Translations under genes and position numbers: made by a program
In this document: positions 35,714-43,887 of the stretch, piece after piece
How the letters are laid out: each line of letters starts with the position of its first letter
How positions within the stretch are numbered: position 1 is the first letter of the stretch
The notes under the pieces: generated by a model
Databases searched by the model: none
Told to the model about the DNA's origin: nothing
Seen by the model: the letters and a program-made list of their open reading frames with translations, nothing else
Assembly: GCF_006494775.1 (NCBI RefSeq)
Contig: NZ_CP041146.1
Span: 4,216,001 to 4,280,000 of the forward strand
DNA: 64,000 nt
Source of the DNA: Nocardioides humi
GTDB lineage: Bacteria > Actinomycetota > Actinomycetes > Propionibacteriales > Nocardioidaceae
Reading direction: 5' to 3'

Positions 35714-36705
35714 AGGCTGGGGCGGGTCCCGGACCCGGTGCCGCCGCCCTGCCAGGCGACCGGGGGCGCGCCGACCGACTGGCGGCGGAACTCGCCGAGG
35801 AACCAGATCTGGAACGCCCGCTGCTCGGGCGTGCGCGGCGCCGTCAGCAGCCGCTGCGCCCGGGAGAACTCGTCGGCCGCGTCGAGCAGGTCGATCAGGC
35901 CGCCGATCTGCCGCGCCGTCTCCCGCGGCATCCGCAGCCGCAGGTCGATGGTGTCCCGCCCGTCGGCGTACGCCTTGTCGACCTGCTCGCGGCCCATGTT
36001 GGAGCGCAGCGGCCGCTCCAGCGCGTCGAAGTGCTCGGAGAGGACCTTGGCGAGCGGGTAGTCGTCCTCGTGGGCGAGCGCGAGCAGCCGGATCTCGCGG
36101 CGCAGGTCGCGGTAGTGGCGCTGGAACCGCCCGAAGTGGCCGATCGGCACGCCGTTGATCTGGACGCCGACCTCGCCGACCCGGGTGTGGTCGGCCTGGA
36201 GGGACGGCATGCTGTGGGTCTGCTGGTACGGCGCCCCGCCGGTCTCGGACAGCTCGGGGGCGGGCTCGAACCACACCGCCTTGCCGTCCTCGTCGATCTC
36301 GGCGCCCCACGCCACCGATGCGCGGGCGACGATGTCGAGGCCGCGGCCGACGGTGGTCAGCGCGGCGAGCTGCTCCTCGTCGAGGGCGTCGAAGGCGTCG
36401 AGGTCGAAGGCGTCGATGTCGAACCCGCTCGCCTGGGTCGACGGCTGGGGCGGGATGACGGAGGCGTCGTGGACCTCGAACCGGGGGTGCTGGGTCGTGC
36501 CCCGCACCTGGAGCCGGACCGGGGCGGCGCCGTGCAGGACCGCGTTGGTGACCAGCTCGGAGACGGCGAGCTCGGCGCAGTCGGCCAGATCCTCACGTCC
36601 CAGCTGTCCGCAGGTCTGGACCACCCAGCGTCGTGCGTCGTGCACGATCCGTGGCCCGGGGGCCAGGTCCAGTGTCTGCCGGTGCTGCACGGATGAGCCT
36701 TCCAC
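35704..36705 (-). CDS. RsbW-like HATPase-domain protein
   Basis: A 333-residue cytoplasmic protein. The N-terminal part (about 20-150) is a GHKL ATPase domain of the RsbW/SpoIIAB class: ELAVSELVTNAVLHGAAPVR (N-box), an acidic insertion (FDIDAFDLDAFDALDEE) and TVGRGLDIVARASVAWGAEI (G-box). The C-terminal half is helical and conserved-looking (HYRDLRREIRLLALAHEDDY, FSRAQRLLTAPRTPEQRAFQ) but not recognised. Anti-sigma or sigma-switch kinase activity is likely for the N domain. No partner sigma or anti-anti-sigma factor lies nearby. Confidence 0.8.
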   Translation of the reverse strand: MEGSSVQHRQTLDLAPGPRIVHDARRWVVQTCGQLGREDLADCAELAVSELVTNAVLHGAAPVRLQVRGTTQHPRFEVHDASVIPPQPSTQASGFDIDAFDLDAFDALDEEQLAALTTVGRGLDIVARASVAWGAEIDEDGKAVWFEPAPELSETGGAPYQQTHSMPSLQADHTRVGEVGVQINGVPIGHFGRFQRHYRDLRREIRLLALAHEDDYPLAKVLSEHFDALERPLRSNMGREQVDKAYADGRDTIDLRLRMPRETARQIGGLIDLLDAADEFSRAQRLLTAPRTPEQRAFQIWFLGEFRRQSVGAPPVAWQGGGTGSGTRPSLQA

Positions 36706-36912
36706 TGTCCGGTCGGTGGGGGTGCCGATCCCGGGTGCGATACCCCGGCCCGAGTCCCACTAAACCAACACCGCGAATGATCTTTGGCGACGCCGCGCCC
36801 GGCATGTGACGGACCCGACCTTGACCTCAGGTTGGGGGTCGTGCAGCGAACGCGGGACAATGAGCGCAGAGGACGTCACCGCGTCGTCAACCGAGGTGCC
36901 CAGGAGGAAGCC

Positions 36913-38403
36913 ATGGCAGCAGGCGACACCCAGCCCGACCTGCCCGACCGCATCATCGTCCCCCGCTCCGACCGTCATCAGGTCGTCGTCATCGGCTCCG
37001 GCTTCGGTGGCCTCTTCGGCACCAAGGCGCTGCGCAAGGCCGACCTCGACGTCACCATGATCGCGAAGACCACGCACCACCTCTTCCAGCCGCTGCTCTA
37101 CCAGGTGGCGACCGGCATCCTCTCCGAGGGCGAGATCGCCCCGCCGACCCGCGAGGTCCTGGCCAACCAGAAGAACGCCCAGGTCCTGCTCGGCGAGGTC
37201 ACCCGGATCGACCTCGAGAACCGCCAGGTCACCTCCCACGTCCTCGGCCGCGAGCTCGTGACGCCGTACGACTCCCTGATCGTGGCCGCCGGCGCGGGCC
37301 AGTCGTACTTCGGCAACGACCACTTCGCCGAGTTCGCGCCCGGCATGAAGAGCATCGACGACGCCCTCGAGCTGCGCGGGCGGATCTTCGGCGCCTTCGA
37401 GATGGCCGAGCTCGGCGCCTCCCGCGGCGAGAACGTCGACCACCTGCTCACCTTCGTCGTCGTCGGCGCCGGCCCGACCGGGGTGGAGATGGCCGGCCAG
37501 ATCGCCGAGCTCGCCCACCGCACGCTCACCCGCGACTTCCGCGCGATCAGCTCCCGCCACGCCCGGGTGATCCTGGTCGACGCGGCGCCGCAGGTGCTGC
37601 CGCCGTTCGGCGCCAAGCTCGGCACCTGGACCCAGGCCAAGCTCGAGAAGCTCGGCGTCGAGGTCATGCTCGGCGCGCTGGTCTCCGACGTCGACGAGCG
37701 CGGCCTGACCGTCAAATACAAGGACGGCAGCGAGCAGCGGGTCGACGCGGTCACCAAGGTGTGGGCCGCCGGCGTCCAGGCCAACCCGCTCGGCAAGCAG
37801 CTCTCCGAGCAGACCGGCGCCCCGCTCGACCGCGCCGGCCGGATCTCGGTCAACCCCGACCTCACCCTCCCCGGCTACCCCGAGGTGTTCGTGGTCGGCG
37901 ACATGATCTCCCTCGACAACCTCCCCGGCGTCGCGCAGGTCGCGATCCAGGGCGCGAAGTACGCCGCCAAGGAGATCGAGGGCCGGTTGGAGGGCAAGCC
38001 CGCCCAGCCGCCGTTCAAGTACTTCGACAAGGGCTCGATGGCCATCATCAGCCGCTTCCGCGCGGTCGCGATGGTCGGCAAGCTCCGGCTGACCGGCATC
38101 CTCGCCTGGCTGATGTGGCTGGTCGTCCACCTCTTCTACATCACCGGCTTCAAGAACCGGGTCACCGCCGTCATGCACTGGTTCGTCTCGTTCATCGGCA
38201 AGGGCCGCTCCGAGCGGACCTCGACGGAGCAGCAGATCTTCGCTCGGGTCGCCCTCCAGCGCCTCGCCCGCGGCGCGACCGACCTGGTCTCCCAGCCCGG
38301 TGAGTACGACGAGGCGCAGCGTCGCGCCGAGCTCGAGGCGCAGGCCGCCGAGGAGGCTCGCCTGAGCGACGAGAACAAGCGTGGGGTGAAGGTTCCCGGC
38401 TGA
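36913..38403 (+). CDS. ndh: Type II NADH dehydrogenase
   Basis: Non-proton-pumping NADH:quinone oxidoreductase, 496 residues, a peripheral membrane flavoprotein. FAD motif VVVIGSGFGGLFGTKALRKA, AKTTHHLFQPLLYQVATGIL, NADH motif VVVGAGPTGVEMAGQIAELA, and PEVFVVGDMISLDNLPGVAQ are all characteristic. A hydrophobic C-terminal segment (TGILAWLMWLVVHLFYITGF) should aid membrane attachment. AGGAGGAAG precedes the ATG. It is a single-gene unit ending in two overlapping palindromes. Confidence 0.95.
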   Translation: MAAGDTQPDLPDRIIVPRSDRHQVVVIGSGFGGLFGTKALRKADLDVTMIAKTTHHLFQPLLYQVATGILSEGEIAPPTREVLANQKNAQVLLGEVTRIDLENRQVTSHVLGRELVTPYDSLIVAAGAGQSYFGNDHFAEFAPGMKSIDDALELRGRIFGAFEMAELGASRGENVDHLLTFVVVGAGPTGVEMAGQIAELAHRTLTRDFRAISSRHARVILVDAAPQVLPPFGAKLGTWTQAKLEKLGVEVMLGALVSDVDERGLTVKYKDGSEQRVDAVTKVWAAGVQANPLGKQLSEQTGAPLDRAGRISVNPDLTLPGYPEVFVVGDMISLDNLPGVAQVAIQGAKYAAKEIEGRLEGKPAQPPFKYFDKGSMAIISRFRAVAMVGKLRLTGILAWLMWLVVHLFYITGFKNRVTAVMHWFVSFIGKGRSERTSTEQQIFARVALQRLARGATDLVSQPGEYDEAQRRAELEAQAAEEARLSDENKRGVKVPG

Positions 38404-38425
38404 CGCCGGGTCGCGGCGCGGGGCT

Positions 38426-38492
38426 GCATGGATCCCCGGACATCCGGGGATCCATGCGCTTGTCAGGTGTTGCAACACCTGACAAGCGCATG
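38426..38492. terminator. Two overlapping perfect palindromes between convergent ndh and thioesterase
   Basis: The first (38426-38457) has 15-bp arms GCATGGATCCCCGGA and a 2-nt centre. The second (38453-38492) is a 40-bp uninterrupted palindrome with half-site CATGCGCTTGTCAGGTGTTG. They share 5 bp (38453-38457), so the two hairpins compete for it. The location between convergent stops fits a bidirectional terminator; the size and perfection are unusual. Confidence 0.7.
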
Positions 38493-38498
38493 AACCGC

Positions 38499-39161
38499 CT
38501 ACCCGATGTGACCCGTGGGACTGCTGGGACTCCGTTCCCGGATGGCGCGCGGGAGGATGAACACACCCTCCGCCTCGGCGGTGACGCCGTCCGGGCCGAT
38601 CATCCGGGCCTTGGCCCAGGTCTTGATGCCGTCCTCGCGGTCGATCCACGCCTCGGCGCGCAGGTCGCCCAGCGGCGTGCCCTGCCGGTAGACGATCGTC
38701 AGCGTGCCGGTCATGCCGGGCCGGCCGGCCGCGCCGACGGCGTGCCCGAGGAGCTGGTCGAGGAGGAGGGACACGACGCCGCCGTGGACCAGGCCGGGCG
38801 GCCCCTCGTACGCCGGCCCGCAGTGGAACTCCGTCGCCGCCCGGCCGCTGGGGTCGGTGCTGACCTGGAGCGGCGGCGCGATCGGGTTGCGTAGCCCGAT
38901 GACCGGGTTGCCCCAGGGGCGGCGCCGGCCGCCGGTGAGGTGCTGCTGGCCGAGGGTCTGGGTACGACGGACCTTCCGCAGGCGCGCCACCGCAGCCTCG
39001 ACGTCGGCCCGGGCGGCGCGGACCTCGTCCTCGTCGACGTCCGACATCACGCACAGGTCGATCAGCTCGCGGGCGGCCTCGGCGAGGGGCCGCCACACGG
39101 CCGCCTCCTGCTCGACCACGGCGGCGGGGGTGTCGTCGGCGGCGGGGAGGTGCCAGTTCAT
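38499..39161 (-). CDS. PaaI-type hotdog-fold thioesterase
   Basis: A 220-residue protein. The first 70 residues are helical (VEAAVARLRKVRRTQTLGQQ). The C-terminal hotdog domain has EFHCGPAYEGPPGLVHGGVV, with the HGG motif of 4HBT/PaaI thioesterases, and LTIVYRQGTPLGDLRAEAW. Hydrolysis of an acyl-CoA ester is likely; the acyl group is unknown. The start is the ATG at 39161 (MNWHLPAADDTPAAVV). The stop is only 7 bp from the large palindrome. Confidence 0.82.
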   Translation of the reverse strand: MNWHLPAADDTPAAVVEQEAAVWRPLAEAARELIDLCVMSDVDEDEVRAARADVEAAVARLRKVRRTQTLGQQHLTGGRRRPWGNPVIGLRNPIAPPLQVSTDPSGRAATEFHCGPAYEGPPGLVHGGVVSLLLDQLLGHAVGAAGRPGMTGTLTIVYRQGTPLGDLRAEAWIDREDGIKTWAKARMIGPDGVTAEAEGVFILPRAIRERSPSSPTGHIG

Positions 39162-39234
39162 GGGCGCCAGAGTAGAACACGTTCTCGTTCTGCCGGTGGG
39201 AAAAGCCGTTGACCGGGAGTGGTGGGATGGAGCC

Positions 39235-39777
39235 ATGACCGTGCTCGTGCCCCCCGACTCCGCCCGCTGGCTGCAGTGGGCGGCGATGGTCGAGGACTTC
39301 GGCGGGACCACCGAGATGCACGGCTCGGGGTACTGGCACCTCGAGGGCGACCCGGTCCCGACCGCGGCCGGCTGCGCCGCCTTCGTGACCATGACCGAGG
39401 CGACGGCGAGCGCCGACCTCGACGGGACGCGGGTCGCGTCGACGTACTTCTGGATCGCGGGAGGCGACGGCGCGCCCGACGACGACCTGGTCGGCTTCCT
39501 CCACCTGCGACACACGCTCAACGCGTGGCTGTTCGAGGAGGGCGGTCACATCGGGTACTCCGTGCGCCCCGCGGCGCGCCGCCGCGGCCACGCCTCGCGG
39601 GCGCTGGCCCTCGGCGTCCGCGCGGCGGCCGGGCTCGGGATCGAGCGGGTGCTGGTCACCTGCGACGTCGGCAACGACGCCTCCCGCCGCACGATCGAGG
39701 CCGGCGGCGGGCGGTTCGAGGACGAGCGCAACGGCAGGCTGCGCTTCTGGATCCCCGCGGCGGGCGCGGTCAGCTGA
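39235..39777 (+). CDS. GNAT-family N-acetyltransferase
   Basis: A 180-residue acetyltransferase. The fold is visible as DLVGFLHLRHTLN, then GHIGYSVRPAARRRGHASRA (acetyl-CoA pyrophosphate loop R-R-x-G-x-A), IERVLVTCDVGNDASRRTIE and a closing strand LRFWIPA. GGGATGGAGCC precedes the ATG at 39235. The 3' end overlaps the convergent membrane-protein gene by 8 bp. The acceptor substrate cannot be predicted. Confidence 0.85.
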   Translation: MTVLVPPDSARWLQWAAMVEDFGGTTEMHGSGYWHLEGDPVPTAAGCAAFVTMTEATASADLDGTRVASTYFWIAGGDGAPDDDLVGFLHLRHTLNAWLFEEGGHIGYSVRPAARRRGHASRALALGVRAAAGLGIERVLVTCDVGNDASRRTIEAGGGRFEDERNGRLRFWIPAAGAVS

Positions 39778-40749
39778 CGGGACCGGCGACCGCGTCGTCC
39801 GCGGGGTCGGGTCGCAGGCCCGGGCGGAGCCGGTAGAGCACGGTCGTGAACCAGTGCGGGTCGACCATCGAGCGGGTGATCACCACCAGCGGCAGCCCGT
39901 CCCGCTCGATCAGCACCGTCCACCGGCGGTCGCCGGGCTCGCCCACGATCGCGATCGGCGTGTACGGGCTCGCCACGTCGACCACCTCGGTCGTCCCGTG
40001 GCGCTTGATGGTGAGCTGGCCGCGCCGGACCGCGAGCTCGGTGGTGGTGCAGCCGGCCCGCACCGCCCACACGACGAGCAGCAGGAGGCCCAGGGTCGCG
40101 GCCACGCCGACGGTCGCCGTGGTCGGCTCCTTCGCGGCGACGTACGACGCCAGGCCGGTCCCGGCCAGCACCGCGAGCAGGACGACGGACAGGGTGCGCC
40201 GCAGCCCGCCGCGCACCGGGAACTGCGCGTCCGTGCTGGCGTTGAGGGCGGTGAGGTTGTCCTCGGGCTCGGTCCACCGGCCGTGCCGGACCTCGGGCGC
40301 GGCCCGGACCCGTGGCGGCGGCGCGGGCCGGACCGGGTCGGGTGGGGGCGCCGGCGCGACGGGGCCGGGGCGGCGGGGGGTGCAGCGGCGGTCGGGGCGG
40401 GCGCCGCCGGCCCGGTCTTCTGCGGCAGGTCGGCGCGGAGCGCCTCGACCACGGAGCGGCCGAGGTCGGTGCTGTCGAGGCCGCCGGCCTGGGCGATCCG
40501 CGACGGCGGCTCCGGCGGCGCGTCGACCCCGAGGGCCTCGAGCACCGAGCGGCCCGCCGACGTCGAGTCGGCGCGCTCTCCGGCAGCGCGCTCTCCGGCA
40601 GCGCGCTCTCCGGCAGCGCGCTCTCCGGCGGCGCGCGCCCCGGAGGTGCGGCCTCCGACGACCCGGGCGTCCCGCGCGTAGGTGGCGCGCTTGCCCAGCC
40701 AGGCACGGATGCTCTCCGTGTCCGGACCGAACTCGTCACTGCTCCCCAC
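39770..40749 (-). CDS. Membrane protein with shared C-terminal domain (frameshifted)
   Basis: The N-terminal part starts at the GTG at 40749 (MGSSDEFGPDTESIRAWLGK) and contains the AAGER repeat and Ala/Pro-rich linker. The reading frame then breaks in the G-rich tract at 40361-40380; adding one base continues as PPRVRAAPEVRHGRW... into frame with two membrane helices (LSVVLLAVLAGTGLASYVAA, VGVAATLGLLLLVVWAV) and a C-terminal domain (TTEVVDVASPYTPIAIVGEP, SMVDPHWF). That domain recurs in the proteins at 54985-55605 and 55587-59240. The function is unknown. Confidence 0.65.
40571..40630. repeat. Four 15-bp tandem repeats coding for AAGER
   Basis: Four copies of GCGCGCTCTCCGGCA (the last ends in G) lie in the coding sequence of the membrane protein and encode repeated Ala-Ala-Gly-Glu-Arg on the minus strand. 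The unit is in frame, so copy-number changes would not shift reading. Confidence 0.9.
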
Positions 40750-40884
40750 GAGCGAGTCCTCCCTCTTCCTCTCCCGCCGCTCAGGGTACTCCCGCGCCGT
40801 CCTGGGCGTCGCCGGTCCGCCGGTCCCGGGCCGGTGGTCCGAACGGGCCAGGTCGGCATGGTCCTCGTGGCGCACACGGTAGAT

Positions 40885-40899
40885 TGAGAGCGATTCCCA
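40885..40899 (+). promoter_or_regulatory. Zur/Fur-box-like palindrome upstream of the Fur-family gene
   Basis: TGAGAGCGATTCCCA is an imperfect inverted repeat with the TGA-n9-TCA-like shape of actinobacterial Zur/Fur boxes. It lies 20 bp before the start codon of the regulator gene, so autoregulation is plausible. Confidence 0.45.
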
Positions 40900-40918
40900 C
40901 TGCGTCCCAGGAGGTCCG

Positions 40919-41341
40919 GTGCCCGACACCGACGAGCGTCCCACCGCGCTGCGGCCGACCCGGCAGCGCCGGGCGATCACCGACGCGCTCGGCCGGGCCG
41001 CCGACTTCCAGAGCGCCCAGGAGATCCACGACAGCCTGCGTCGCGCCGGCGACAAGGTCGGGCTCGCCACCGTCTACCGCACGCTCCAGGCGATGGCCGA
41101 GACCGGCGACGTCGACGTACGCCACAACCCCGCCGGCGAGGCGACGTACCGCCGGTGCAGCGACTCGCACCACCACCACCTGGTGTGCCGCTCCTGCGGC
41201 CGGACGGTCGAGATCACCGGGTCCGCGGTCGAGCGGTGGGCGCACGCCATCGCGGAGGAGCACGGCTTCTCCGACGTCAGCCACATGGTCGAGCTGGTCG
41301 GCCTGTGCGCGGAGTGCGCGGCCGCGCAGCGGGAGGAGTAG
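40919..41341 (+). CDS. Fur-family metalloregulator (Zur-like)
   Basis: A 140-residue DNA-binding metal sensor. The winged helix lies in RPTRQRRAITDALGRAADFQ through GLATVYRTLQAMAETGDVDV. Metal ligands: SDSHHHHLVCRSCG (His cluster and CxxC) and the C-terminal CAEC pair that forms the structural zinc site with it. The Zur branch is suggested by ATYRRCSDSHHHHLVCRSCG, but Fur cannot be excluded from this alone. CCAGGAGG precedes the GTG at 40919. Its stop codon overlaps the 3' end of the opposite-strand tRNA-Lys gene. Confidence 0.85.
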   Translation: MPDTDERPTALRPTRQRRAITDALGRAADFQSAQEIHDSLRRAGDKVGLATVYRTLQAMAETGDVDVRHNPAGEATYRRCSDSHHHHLVCRSCGRTVEITGSAVERWAHAIAEEHGFSDVSHMVELVGLCAECAAAQREE

Positions 41342-41411
41342 GCCGTGCGGGGCTCGAACCCGCGACACTCGGATTAAAAGTCCGGTGCTCTACCAACTGA
41401 GCTAACGGCCC
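41339..41411 (-). tRNA. tRNA-Lys (UUU)
   Basis: Minus-strand cloverleaf with acceptor GGGCCGT/ACGGCCT (one G-U pair), D-arm AGCTCAGTTGGTAGAGC, anticodon loop CTTTTAA (anticodon TTT, plus positions 41376-41378) and T-arm GGGTTCGAGCCCC. The discriminator is A and CCA is not encoded. The 3' end runs into the stop codon of the convergent Fur-family gene. Confidence 0.94.
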
Positions 41412-41731
41412 GGCCCGAGCCTATCGAGGGCGCTCCCCGTGGCCGACAGGCGCCCACGGGCACCGGTTTTCCGGACTGTCATCGGTGTGTTGCAGAACCT
41501 TCATGCCCGAACCGAAGTTCGTTGCGGTTGGGAGGTTCCGCTGTCGCCGCTGGTTGGTAGGGTCGACTTCGCAGCGGCTGCAGTTCTCGAAGGTGAACGC
41601 CTGCGGAGTCTGTGGCCTACGGCGTATCTGGTTTGTGGTGTGCTCATCACGGTCGGAGCGACGCGTCATCGCAGCCGCTGCGGGCCGTCGAGGTGGCGGC
41701 TCTCGCCCCGATACGAGGAGTAACGAGCAAC
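41412..41731 (+). promoter_or_regulatory. 320-bp leader and promoter region of the cold-shock gene
   Basis: This stretch has no convincing gene and is less GC-rich than its surroundings. A TAGGGT hexamer at 41558-41563 could be the -10 box, leaving a 5' UTR of about 160 nt, similar in length to the cspA-type leaders that act as thermosensitive RNA. GAGGAG at 41715-41720 is the Shine-Dalgarno. The RNA fold was not computed. Confidence 0.45.
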
Positions 41732-41935
41732 ATGGCTCAGGGCACCGTCAAGTGGTTCAGCGCCGAGAAGGGCTTCGGCTTCATCGAGCAGGAGGGTGGC
41801 GGCGACGACGTCTTCGTCCACTACTCGGCGATCCAGTCCCAGGGCTACAAGTCCCTGGAGGACAACCAGAAGGTCGAGTTCGACGTCACCCAGGGTCCCA
41901 AGGGCCCGCAGGCGGAGAACGTCCGTCCCCTCTGA
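41732..41935 (+). CDS. Cold-shock protein (CspA family)
   Basis: A 67-residue single-stranded nucleic-acid-binding protein: [20 protein letters not shown] contains RNP1 (KGFGFI), and VFVHYSAI is RNP2. The C terminus [20 protein letters not shown] matches the family. It acts as an RNA chaperone in cold or stationary conditions. A long leader precedes it and a T-tract terminator follows 28 bp after the stop. Confidence 0.97.
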   Translation: MAQGTVKWFSAEKGFGFIEQEGGGDDVFVHYSAIQSQGYKSLEDNQKVEFDVTQGPKGPQAENVRPL

Positions 41936-41963
41936 CATCAGCTCCGAGGAGACCTCGTCTTCC

Positions 41964-42001
41964 GTGAGGCCCCGCCGCCCGGCGGGGTCTCACGAATTTT
42001 T
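41964..42001 (+). terminator. Intrinsic terminator of the cold-shock gene
   Basis: A 14-bp stem GTGAGGCCCCGCCG/CGGCGGGGTCTCAC with a 2-nt loop is followed by GAATTTTT. It is the most canonical Rho-independent terminator in the window. Confidence 0.93.
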
Positions 42002-42083
42002 CCGGAACTTTTGGGTTTACAGGGGTACCGGAGAGGGAAGATGGGGCCGTGGAAGTACGTGCTGACGTCGAGGGAGGGGACGG

Positions 42084-42239
42084 ATGGCCGATCAGTTCGA
42101 CGTGACCCTCGAGGACAGCGACCTCCTCGTGGAGGTCGAGCTGACCACGAACCTGATCATCGCCGCCAGCGCCTCCGACGACCGTCTCTCCGTCGAGGAG
42201 ATCGACCGCATCCTCGGCATCGTGCCGCACGCCGGCTGA
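42084..42239 (+). CDS. Conserved small acidic protein, function unknown
   Basis: A 51-residue protein, MADQFDVTLEDSDLLVEVEL then TTNLIIAASASDDRLSVEEI and DRILGIVPHAG. GAGGGGA lies 7 nt before the ATG, and codon use is like that of real genes here. It is acidic (pI clearly low by composition), with no membrane segment or cysteine. No domain was recognised. It follows the cold-shock gene terminator, so it should have its own promoter. Confidence 0.65.
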   Translation: MADQFDVTLEDSDLLVEVELTTNLIIAASASDDRLSVEEIDRILGIVPHAG

Positions 42240-42257
42240 CCGGTCGGCGACACCTGC

Positions 42258-42787
42258 TCAGGGCCGGATGCCGGCGGGCGGGGTCACGCCGGGCGGGAGA
42301 TCGATCCCGGGCGTGCCGTAGCGGCGCTCCATGACCAGGCCCTGCCTCTCGTTCTCGCAGATCAGCTGGAAGCCGTCCTCCCGTACGCCGTCCGCGGCGC
42401 AGCGCAGGGCGCCGTCGTTGTAGGAGACCCGCAGCCAGCCCTCGTCGTCGAGCTCCCAGGTGTCGGGGCCGTCCTCGCCGCGGTCGAGCTCGGGGAGGCG
42501 GGCCGAGCCCGGGCAGGAGGTGGTGGTGTCGACGTACCCGTCCTGGCGCAGCAGGATCCGCTCGACCGGCCGGTCGGGGCGGCGTGGACGGCGCCGCCGG
42601 TGCAGATCTGGATGACCGGGTTCTCGCCCTCGAGATAGTCCTCGGAGGTCAGCTCCCACCGGGAGTCGAGCAGAGCGGCGGCGTCGGCGATCCGCTCGCC
42701 GTCCGGGACGGTCTCGGGCTCGTGCCCTCCGCAGGAGGCCAGGAGGGAGAGCAGGGCCAGAGCGGGCAGGAGGCGGGCGGCGGGCAC
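42258..42787 (-). CDS. Small lipoprotein (frameshifted)
   Basis: The first half begins MPAARLLPALALLSLLASCG with lipobox LLASC, then DSRWELTSEDYLEGENPVIQ. Reading breaks at the GGGG run 42576-42579; one added base joins it to the second frame, RPVERILLRQDGYVDTTTSC ... DDEGWLRVSYNDGALRCAAD, ending ITPPAGIRP-like at 42258. The restored protein has about 176 residues and is extracytoplasmic and lipid-anchored. The DSRWELTS start resembles META/HslJ or lipocalin-like small domains, but not clearly. The function is unknown. Confidence 0.65.
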
Positions 42788-42820
42788 GCCCGGATCGTGT
42801 CAGTGCCCGCTCACGGGCCG

Positions 42821-43870
42821 CTAACAGGTCGCGAACAGCACCGGCCCGTGGCTGAGGTCGGAGACGACGAACGCCCCCTCGACGGGGGTCAGCGCCATCG
42901 TCAGCACCCGCCCCGACGCGACCACCCGGCCGAGCTCGAACCGCTCGGGGAAGCTGCCGCCCTGGCCGGGGGCCGGGCCGGCCGCCAGCTGGGAGCGGCT
43001 GTCGGCGTCCGCGCGGGCCTGCTCCTCGGTCTCGAACGCCATGGCCACCCGTACGCCGCCACCGGGCTGCGCGGCGATCGCGAACCCGGTCATCGGGTGC
43101 ACACCGCCGGCGCGCTCGACGAGCTCGGTGGCGCGGGTCCGGTCGGCGGGGTCGGCGTCGGTCATCGCGAGGGACGAGCAGGCCTGGTCGCCGGTGGCGA
43201 CCGAGGCGCTCAGGGCGGGGCCGACGGCGTCGACGACCTCGCTGACGCCGTCCTCGGCGGAGCCGCGGGCGAGCTCGGCGCGCCGGCCGAGGAAGTCGGG
43301 GTCGTCGCTGCCGACCAGCACCCCGTCGTCCTCGTCGATGGCGAGGGCGGCGAGCTCCGGGGTCACCGGCCCGTCGAGGCCCTCCAGCAGGTCGACCCCG
43401 CCGCGCCACACGCCGTCGTCCTCGTCGGGCTCCTCGAAGCCGAGCGAGCGCAGCCGGTCCCGCAGGCCGTCGACGTCGAAGCCGTCGGGCAGCCCCATCA
43501 GCACCAGCGCGCCGTCGGTGCCCTGGGCGAACAGCTCCCAGTCGAGGGTGGCGGGGGAGAAGCCGAGCTTCTCCTGCGCCGTCGGCGCCGAGGCGTCGAG
43601 GGCCGTGGTCGAGGACAGGTCGCGGTCGAAGGCGTCGGCGAGGAAGGCCGTCACGTCCTCCCCCGACGAGGACGACGACAGCTCGGCGCCCAGCTCCTCG
43701 CGCACTCCCGCCCAGTCGGTCCAGCTGAACCGGGCCGCCGACGCCGGCGCCAGCCGGAGCGCCTCGGCGAACCGGGAGCGGTCCTCGGCCCGCAGCCGCC
43801 ACACCACGACGACCGCCGTCGCCGCCACGAGCGCCGCGATCAGGGAGAGGACGATCCAGCGGCGACGCAT
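42821..43870 (-). CDS. Membrane-anchored protein of unknown function
   Basis: A 349-residue protein with one N-terminal transmembrane helix (WIVLSLIAALVAATAVVVVW) and a long acidic extracytoplasmic part. Segments such as ALRLAPASAARFSWTDWAGV and DWELFAQGTDGALVLMGLPD resemble a family of actinobacterial putative exported proteins without known function. A cysteine near the C-terminal FATC and one in QACSSLA might pair. It is divergent from the NUDIX gene. No enzymatic motif was seen. Confidence 0.7.
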   Translation of the reverse strand: MRRRWIVLSLIAALVAATAVVVVWRLRAEDRSRFAEALRLAPASAARFSWTDWAGVREELGAELSSSSSGEDVTAFLADAFDRDLSSTTALDASAPTAQEKLGFSPATLDWELFAQGTDGALVLMGLPDGFDVDGLRDRLRSLGFEEPDEDDGVWRGGVDLLEGLDGPVTPELAALAIDEDDGVLVGSDDPDFLGRRAELARGSAEDGVSEVVDAVGPALSASVATGDQACSSLAMTDADPADRTRATELVERAGGVHPMTGFAIAAQPGGGVRVAMAFETEEQARADADSRSQLAAGPAPGQGGSFPERFELGRVVASGRVLTMALTPVEGAFVVSDLSHGPVLFATC

Positions 43871-43887
43871 GCCCGTACCCTAAGGGC

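Noticed and set aside
36760..39591. 943-codon minus-strand frame opposite ndh
   Set aside because: It covers ndh and the thioesterase in the wrong frame. Recognisable protein is only on the frames annotated.
40571..40630. CRISPR-like short repeats
   Set aside because: The 15-bp units are contiguous without spacers and encode an in-frame peptide repeat; no cas genes are present.
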